6,974 nt of DNA from Thermoflexales bacterium (GTDB taxonomy: Bacteria; Chloroflexota; Anaerolineae; Fen-1058), in assembly GCA_016931085.1 (NCBI GenBank), contig JAFGFO010000212.1:1-6974 (forward strand), in the 5' to 3' direction. The notes below the pieces were generated by a model, which was given only the letters and a program-made list of their open reading frames with translations, was not told where the DNA came from and made no database searches. The translations under genes were made by a program, and so were the position numbers. Of the stretch, positions 1 through 5,568 are shown in pieces; position 1 is the first letter of the stretch, and each line of letters starts with the position of its first letter.

Positions 1-78
1 CGAGATCAGCTTTTACGTCTTTTCGTCGGATCGTGTGCCGCCGGTCGTATCGAACGTCCAGGCGGTCGACGTCACGCC
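1..78 (+). repeat. Terminal direct repeat, left copy
   Basis: Bases 1-78 are identical, base for base, to 6897-6974. Both copies lie in gene B at the junction between its Cys-containing module and its FnIII-like domain, and both are read in the same frame (EISFYVFSSDRVPPVV). The length is limited by the window ends. This is the usual signature of a contig closing on itself. Confidence 0.97.
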
Positions 79-1996
79 CTACTCGGCACGCATCACGTGG
101 GGCACCGACGAGCCCTGCACCTCGCAAGTAGAGCACGGCACCACTGATGCCTACGGCACCATCTCGCCTTTTTCTCCCACCCTGCTCACTTCTCACTCGA
201 TCACCTTGTTGGGCTTGGAGGCCTCGACCACCTATCACGTCCGCGTGCGCTCCCAGGACGTGGCCTACAACGAGACCCTTTCGAGCGACTGCGCCTTCAC
301 CACAGCCGACCTGAGCAATTTCCACTACGTCGACCAGAACCACCCCTCGGCCAGCGACAGCAACCCCGGCACGAGCGATCAGCCCTGGCTCACCATCCAG
401 CACGCCGCCGACGTCGCCCAAGCCGGCGACACCATCATCGTCCATCCCGGCAGCTACCGCAACGTCTGGATCGACCGCGGCGGGACGCCAGGCCACTACA
501 TAACCTTCAAAGGACTGAACGTGCCAGACCAAAGCCTGGTCGATCCCAATGTGCTGTTCGACCCCCACAATCCGGTACCCATCCCAGGCAACCCATCGGT
601 CAATGCCGTCACGCGAGAGTTCGTGTTTTGGGACCAGCCGCCCGATGCCCAACCGGTCGCCTACGTGCGCATCGAGAACTTTGAGATCACCAATATCTCT
701 GCCGAGGGCGGCACTTACCCAAGCGCCGTCTACCTGGCCGGCACTACGGCTCACATCGAGGTCGTCAACAACTTTATCCACGACGTGAACCCGGTCGCCA
801 ATGGCATTGGGATCCGGTCCACTACCCACGACAGCACCGACATCGTGATTCGGGGCAACACCCTCTATCGCGTGCAGGGGGTGGGGATGAACATCGTCGG
901 CCGCAACTGGCTGGTCGAGGATAACGAACTCTCTCGCGGGCTCGACGCTCACACCGTGACTGGCGAGTACGATGGCACAGATGGCGATGCCATTCGCTTC
1001 TTCGGCAGCGGGCACCTCATTCGGAACAACTATATACACGACTACCTGAGCGAGGAACAACTTGGCAATCCTGGCATAGACTGCATCGAGGAATTTTCCG
1101 TCCACCCAGAAGTCCAGTTCGCTCACCACATAGTGTTCGAAAACAACATCTGCGAAAACTTTGAACAGCTCGTCATGCTCCAGGATGACAGCCAGGTGGC
1201 CGGAACAGCTAACGCGGTGCATCACCTAACCTTCCGCAACAACTTGTTTCTCGGATCACGTCACTCAGGGATACTCGCTGGCGACCAGGAATCCCTCGTG
1301 TTCGTCAACAACGTGGTGGCCAATTGCAACTCTCCAGGCGTCATAGATCGCAGTCCTGATGTAACGTTCGTGAACAATATCTTTTACAACAATGGCGGCG
1401 AAGACGGATTTCAGATCATCGACGAAGAAACCAAGGTCGGAACGGTCTGGGATTACAACGTCTACTACCCGGACTTTGACTGGCCGCCCAAGCAGCCGGG
1501 CTACGATCAGCACAGCCTGTTCGGCTTCGACCCGCGCTTCGTGGACCCGGCCAATGGCGACTACCGCCTGCGGCCTGACTCGCCGGCGATCGACGCAGGC
1601 GCGACGCTGCGCGAGTTCAACTACGACAAAGTCTCGACCATTCGCCCGCAGAGCGCGGCCTGGGATATCGGCGCCTACGAGACTGTGCCCGAGCTGGTGC
1701 TGCACGGCACGCCAGGGAATCAGACCATTCGCCTGGCCTGGGAGCTCAACGTCAGCCTGCCCGCGACGAGCACATGGCAGATCAGCTACACCAGCCAGGC
1801 AGGCACCTTGTACCCGGCCATCACCGGCCTCATCAGCACTACTCGCGCCTACACGCTGACCAGCCTGGCCAATTACCAGTGGTACACCGTCACGCTGCAC
1901 GCGATGGTCGGCGCCACGTCCATCCTGAGCGACAGCGTGCAGGTAATGCCCACCGGCATCCTGGTGTACCTGCCGCTGGTGTTGAGGGCGTATTGA
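2..1996 (+). CDS. Gene B, C-terminal part: secreted FnIII / right-handed beta-helix protein (5'-partial)
   Basis: The frame is open from base 2 with no start of its own. The GTG at 35 lies inside a domain and has no ribosome binding site, so it is not a real start. Residues below count from that GTG. Residues 2-90 form an FnIII-like beta-sandwich (SARITWGTDEPC, then TTYHVRVRSQD) with Cys28 and Cys86. Residues 98-550 are a right-handed parallel beta-helix: the entry segment AGDTIIVHPGSYRNVWI, then an Asn ladder near 246, 275, 297, 332, 371, 403, 426 and 448, ending in the usual closing motifs GDYRLRPDSPAIDAG and AWDIGAYE. Residues 553-640 are another FnIII-like domain. The protein ends in YLPLVLRAY, a hydrophobic tail I associate with exported Chloroflexota proteins. 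Beta-helices of this kind occur in polysaccharide lyases, epimerases and adhesins; no catalytic residues could be assigned, so the substrate is unknown. Over the 78-bp end overlap it continues in frame from the gene at 5569, and the joined protein is 1107 aa. Confidence 0.88.
   Translation, partial: EISFYVFSSDRVPPVVSNVQAVDVTPYSARITWGTDEPCTSQVEHGTTDAYGTISPFSPTLLTSHSITLLGLEASTTYHVRVRSQDVAYNETLSSDCAFTTADLSNFHYVDQNHPSASDSNPGTSDQPWLTIQHAADVAQAGDTIIVHPGSYRNVWIDRGGTPGHYITFKGLNVPDQSLVDPNVLFDPHNPVPIPGNPSVNAVTREFVFWDQPPDAQPVAYVRIENFEITNISAEGGTYPSAVYLAGTTAHIEVVNNFIHDVNPVANGIGIRSTTHDSTDIVIRGNTLYRVQGVGMNIVGRNWLVEDNELSRGLDAHTVTGEYDGTDGDAIRFFGSGHLIRNNYIHDYLSEEQLGNPGIDCIEEFSVHPEVQFAHHIVFENNICENFEQLVMLQDDSQVAGTANAVHHLTFRNNLFLGSRHSGILAGDQESLVFVNNVVANCNSPGVIDRSPDVTFVNNIFYNNGGEDGFQIIDEETKVGTVWDYNVYYPDFDWPPKQPGYDQHSLFGFDPRFVDPANGDYRLRPDSPAIDAGATLREFNYDKVSTIRPQSAAWDIGAYETVPELVLHGTPGNQTIRLAWELNVSLPATSTWQISYTSQAGTLYPAITGLISTTRAYTLTSLANYQWYTVTLHAMVGATSILSDSVQVMPTGILVYLPLVLRAY
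1957..1993 (+). other. C-terminal YLPLVLRAY tail of gene B
   Basis: The last twelve residues before the TGA at 1994 read ILVYLPLVLRAY: a short hydrophobic stretch, one Arg, and the end. It is too short for a transmembrane helix. From memory, many exported proteins of Anaerolineae and Chloroflexi end in a similar (Y/F)LPL(V/I)-x-(R/K) stretch, which suggests a lineage-specific sorting or surface-retention tail. That role is inference. Confidence 0.5.
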
Positions 1997-2009
1997 GCAA
2001 CTGAGCATT

Positions 2010-2018
2010 GAAAGGAGA
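2010..2018 (+). promoter_or_regulatory. Ribosome binding site of gene A
   Basis: GAAAGGAGA lies in the 29-bp gap between the gene B stop (1994-1996) and the ATG at 2026. AGGAG ends 8 nt before ATG 2026 and 11 nt before the second ATG at 2029, which favours 2026. The gap holds no recognisable promoter or terminator hairpin, so gene A would be co-transcribed with whatever lies upstream. Confidence 0.8.
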
Positions 2019-2025
2019 AAACCAC

Positions 2026-5000
2026 ATGATGAAAAAGATAAAGGTGATACGCTTGACTGGCATTGAGAGGGCTCGATTGATCCTCTTGCTCACCCTGCTG
2101 GCACTGTTGGCGGGGGTTGTGAACGTTTTGGCTGCAGACGCTCAGCCCGTGGCCGGACAAAAAGTGCAAGCCCACAATGACAACGAGGAGCCAGATGAAG
2201 CACACTCAACCACCCCTTCTTCCCAGGCAAATCGCCCCATCATTGTCGACCACACTGTAGTCGATAAATACAACGACATTCCCCAAGAGTACATTGACAA
2301 GGTCAAGACGATGTGGCTCGACGTTCCCGGCGAGTCCCATTCGGGTGCCTATCGCAAAGGGTGCGAATTATTAGAAGCACTGGACAGCCGCTTCCAGGTC
2401 AATGTGATCGAGTCTGGAGAACCTGAGGCGCCCACCGACCAACACCTGCGGGTCAGCCGGGCTGCTCGGAACGCCTCCAACACCAATTGGGGTTACGGCT
2501 ATGGTGAGGCGAATTGGTATACGAACGCCCAGGCCATCACGCAAACCAAGAACCACCTGACGTACGCCAACACCCACAACCTGGAAATCGCGGCGATGGG
2601 CTTTGGCTGGTGCTGGGACATGACCTGGATCAACAGCCCAACAGGCACTGTCGACTCGGTCTACCAGGTCAGGTGGGCCGGTTCGTCAGTGGGCGGCCCG
2701 GATGGCAATCGGGCCTGGGGCTTGGACGATGGCGATTACGCTCTCACCGGCAACCGTGTCAACATGAACACCTACATCAGCGCAACGGAGGAATATATCG
2801 CCCACTGCGCTGCTAACAATTACCCGACCAAGGTGTTTTTCACCACCGGCCCGGTGGACGGCTACACCGGCGAGAGCGGCTACCAACGCTATCTCAAGCA
2901 CGAGCACATCCGCAATTACGTTCGAGCTTCTTCTGACCGCATCTTGTTCGACTATGCCGACATCCTCACCTGGGGCGATGACGGGACGCAAAACACCTCA
3001 CAGAGCTGGATCGATCACAGCGGCGTGCTGCGCACCTTCCCCTACATTCATCCCGATAACATGCGGAACATGGACGGCTCCACCACCGACGACGACCACG
3101 ATCACATTGGCGAACGCGGCGCGCTGCGGCTGGCCAAGGCGCTGTGGTGGATGTTGGCGCGCATTGCGGGCTGGGATGGAGAGGCGGGGCCACAAAAGAC
3201 CGTCTCTACCGAGACGGCAACGTATAGCCAGACCATCACCTACACCATCGCCGTTCGCACCACCAACTTACCGCCCACCGTCACCATTGAGCTGAGCGAT
3301 ACGCTGCCGGCGGGCCTGGCCTACCTACCTGGCACGCTCATCGCTACCGCCGGCAGCGTGGACGAAAGCAATGCCCCTACCCTGCGCTGGTCCGGCGTCC
3401 TCACTCCGGCCCCTGCCATCACGATCAGCTACGCCGCCATCGTCACGACCACCGATCCACAAATCATCACCAACACAGCCTCCATCGCCGCAGCGGGTTA
3501 CCAGTTCACGCCTACGGCGGGAGTGGCTATCCTGGGCGGCAGTCGGGCGTCTGACGAGAGCGGAAACTGGAGCGCGCCCGCCACCTGGGAAGGCGACAGC
3601 GTGCCCATCGATGGCGACAGCGTCACGATTTCCTCTGGCACCACGGTGACGGTGGACGTCGACGTCCGCTGCTACCGCTTGCTCGTCGAGCCTGGCGCAA
3701 AGCTTGTTCTCCCAGAGGGGGTAACGCTCCTCGTCACGGATCGCGTCACCAACCAGGGCACGCTACAGCAGACGTACGCCGTCAACAATGACGACATCGC
3801 CTTCCTGGAAATCAGCGATGGCAGTGGCGCCGTGCGTTATCGGGGCGTAGACGTCGCCGCCGCTGGCGACCTGGGCGCCGTCACGGCTAGCATCCGTGCC
3901 ATGGCTGAAGGTGAGGGCTGCACACCGGCCTGGACAGAAGCAGGTGCCTACGCCAGGCGCTGCTTTGAGATCACAGCCCAGAACAGCACCACGGCCAGCC
4001 TGCGTTTGTGGGCGCCCGCTGACGAACTGGGCGGCGTCACTACACCGGCCGTCTTTCGCTACGTGGCACCTGACTGGGTTGAGTTGACCAACAATGCCAT
4101 CTGGGGCACCAACGGCGACTATACCTATGCCCAGGCAGACAGCCCAGGCTTTTCGCACTTGCTCATGGCTCAATCCATGGGTGCCCCTACCCCGAGTGAC
4201 GTCGTCTTGCAGATGCACTTTAACGGCAACACCCGCGATTCGTCGGTCAACAAGTTTCCCGGCACGTGGTGGGGCACCGTCGCTTACACGAGCGGCATCA
4301 GCGGCCAGGCCCTCGACCTGTCGGCGGCCATTACGAACTATGTGATGATAGCCCAGAATGACAGGCTCGGCGGCATGGAACAACTGATTGTGTCGGTCTG
4401 GGCCCGCAAGAACGACCCTGACGTAGGAGGCACGCTCGTCACCAAGGCAGGCCAGTACCAACTAGTGCTTAGCAACCGTTACGTATACAGTTACGTCGGG
4501 AACGAAGCGGGCGTATATGGGCGGGCAAACAGCTCCCGCCTCGACACCGTTTACAATACCGACTGGCACCATTACGTGCTGACCTACGACGGCGCGCTCG
4601 TTAAATTGTACGTAGACGACGAGCAAGTAGCCGAGGGGCCGCTGACGGGGACGGTCAAGCTCAACAGCATGCATCACCTCTATATCGGCAAAGATCCGTG
4701 GGGAGGGTCGTTCGACGGGCAAATCGACGAGTTGGTCATTTACAACGACATCCCCGACGCGCACGCCTCTGACGAGAGCGGGAACTGGAGCACGCCCGCC
4801 ACCTGGGAGGGCAACGTGACGCCCGGCGCCAGCGACATCGTCACAATCAGCACCGCCACCACCGTCACCGTCGACGCCGACACCCAGTGCCACACCCTCA
4901 CCATCGAGCCCGGCGCGACGCTGGTTATTCCGGCCGGCGTCGCGCTGACCGTCACGAGCGGCGTCGTCAACCAGGGCCGGCTGCTGCAGGTCCAAGCCGT

Positions 5001-5568
5001 CAACAACGGGCACGCCGCCTTCCTGGAAATCGGCGACGGGGGCGGCCTCGTCCACCACCGGGGCGTAGAGATCGACACGCCAAACGACCTGGGCACGGTC
5101 ACCGTCACCCTGCGCGCCCTGGGCAACGGCGAATACTGCACGACGACAGGCGGGGGGGCTCCCGCCTACGCCCGGCGCTGCTTTGAGATCGAGACAACCC
5201 GGGCCGCCACGGCCAGCTTGCGCTTGTGGGCGCTGCAGAGCGAAATCAGCCCAACGGTCATCACGCCAGCGATCTTCCGCCACAGCGGTGACACGTGGGT
5301 CGAACTGACAGACAACACAGCCATCGGCATCGACGATGACTATCAATACGTCCAGGCTGACACGCCTGGCTTTTCGCATTTCCTGATCGGGCAATCAGGC
5401 CACGCCCCCACTGCCGTCAGCCAACGCGAGCTCGGCGCGGCCGATCGACAGCCGCCCGGCTGGCTTCTCATCGGCCTGGCCCTGGCCGCCAGTGCGGCCT
5501 TTGGCTTCCGCCATCTGCGGCGGCGACGAAAAAGACGTTCTGAGCGCTTACACCGAAAGGAGACCGCA
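2026..5568 (+). CDS. Gene A: secreted, membrane-anchored SGNH-like hydrolase with DUF11-like, LamG-like and duplicated G8-like modules
   Basis: Start ATG 2026 follows AGGAG by 8 nt. Residues 1-37 are a signal peptide (MMKKIKVIRL, hydrophobic core about 18-37, likely cut near VLAA-D). Residues 70-385 resemble a divergent SGNH hydrolase: DHTVVDKYNDIP, then PGESHSG with candidate nucleophile Ser104, TTGPVDG at 273-279, LFDYADIL, and D357-x-x-H360 before a GALRLAKALWWML helix. Residues 391-503 are DUF11-like (TYTIAVRTTN, SDTLPAGLAYLPGT). Residues 508-722 and 914-1129 are two copies of one module starting ASDESGNWS-x-PATWEG. Between them, 726-913 is LamG/concanavalin-like (WHHYVLTYDG, KLYVDDEQV, FDGQIDELVIYND). 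A transmembrane helix at 1146-1161 followed by RHLRRRRKRR forms the C-terminal anchor. The likely role is cell-surface ester hydrolysis on a glycan (inference; the hydrolase call is the weakest part). There is no in-frame stop before the next gene; the end given is the base before its ATG. Confidence 0.8.

Noticed and set aside
35..37. GTG at 35 as a start codon.
   Set aside because: It has no ribosome binding site or signal peptide, the frame is open upstream of it, and it falls at a domain boundary of gene B.
1265..2008. Minus-strand frame of 247 codons opposite the second beta-helix.
   Set aside because: It lies opposite a clear beta-helix domain, has no ribosome binding site, and its product shows no recognisable domain.
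3592..3623. An 11-bp direct repeat (GGCGACAGCGT) 21 bp apart.
   Set aside because: It reflects the repeated residues GDSV in the protein, with no further copies, so not a regulatory array or CRISPR.
3654..3667. Perfect 14-bp palindrome GGACGTCGACGTCC.
   Set aside because: It encodes the repeated Val-Asp of VDVDV inside module copy 1, is isolated, and is not conserved in copy 2; coincidence of codon use.
3763..5394. Long antisense reading frames (3763-4461 and 4462-5394) that abut in one frame on the minus strand.
   Set aside because: They lie opposite gene A's two modules, look alike only because the modules are duplicated, lack ribosome binding sites, and give low-complexity products typical of GC-rich antisense frames.
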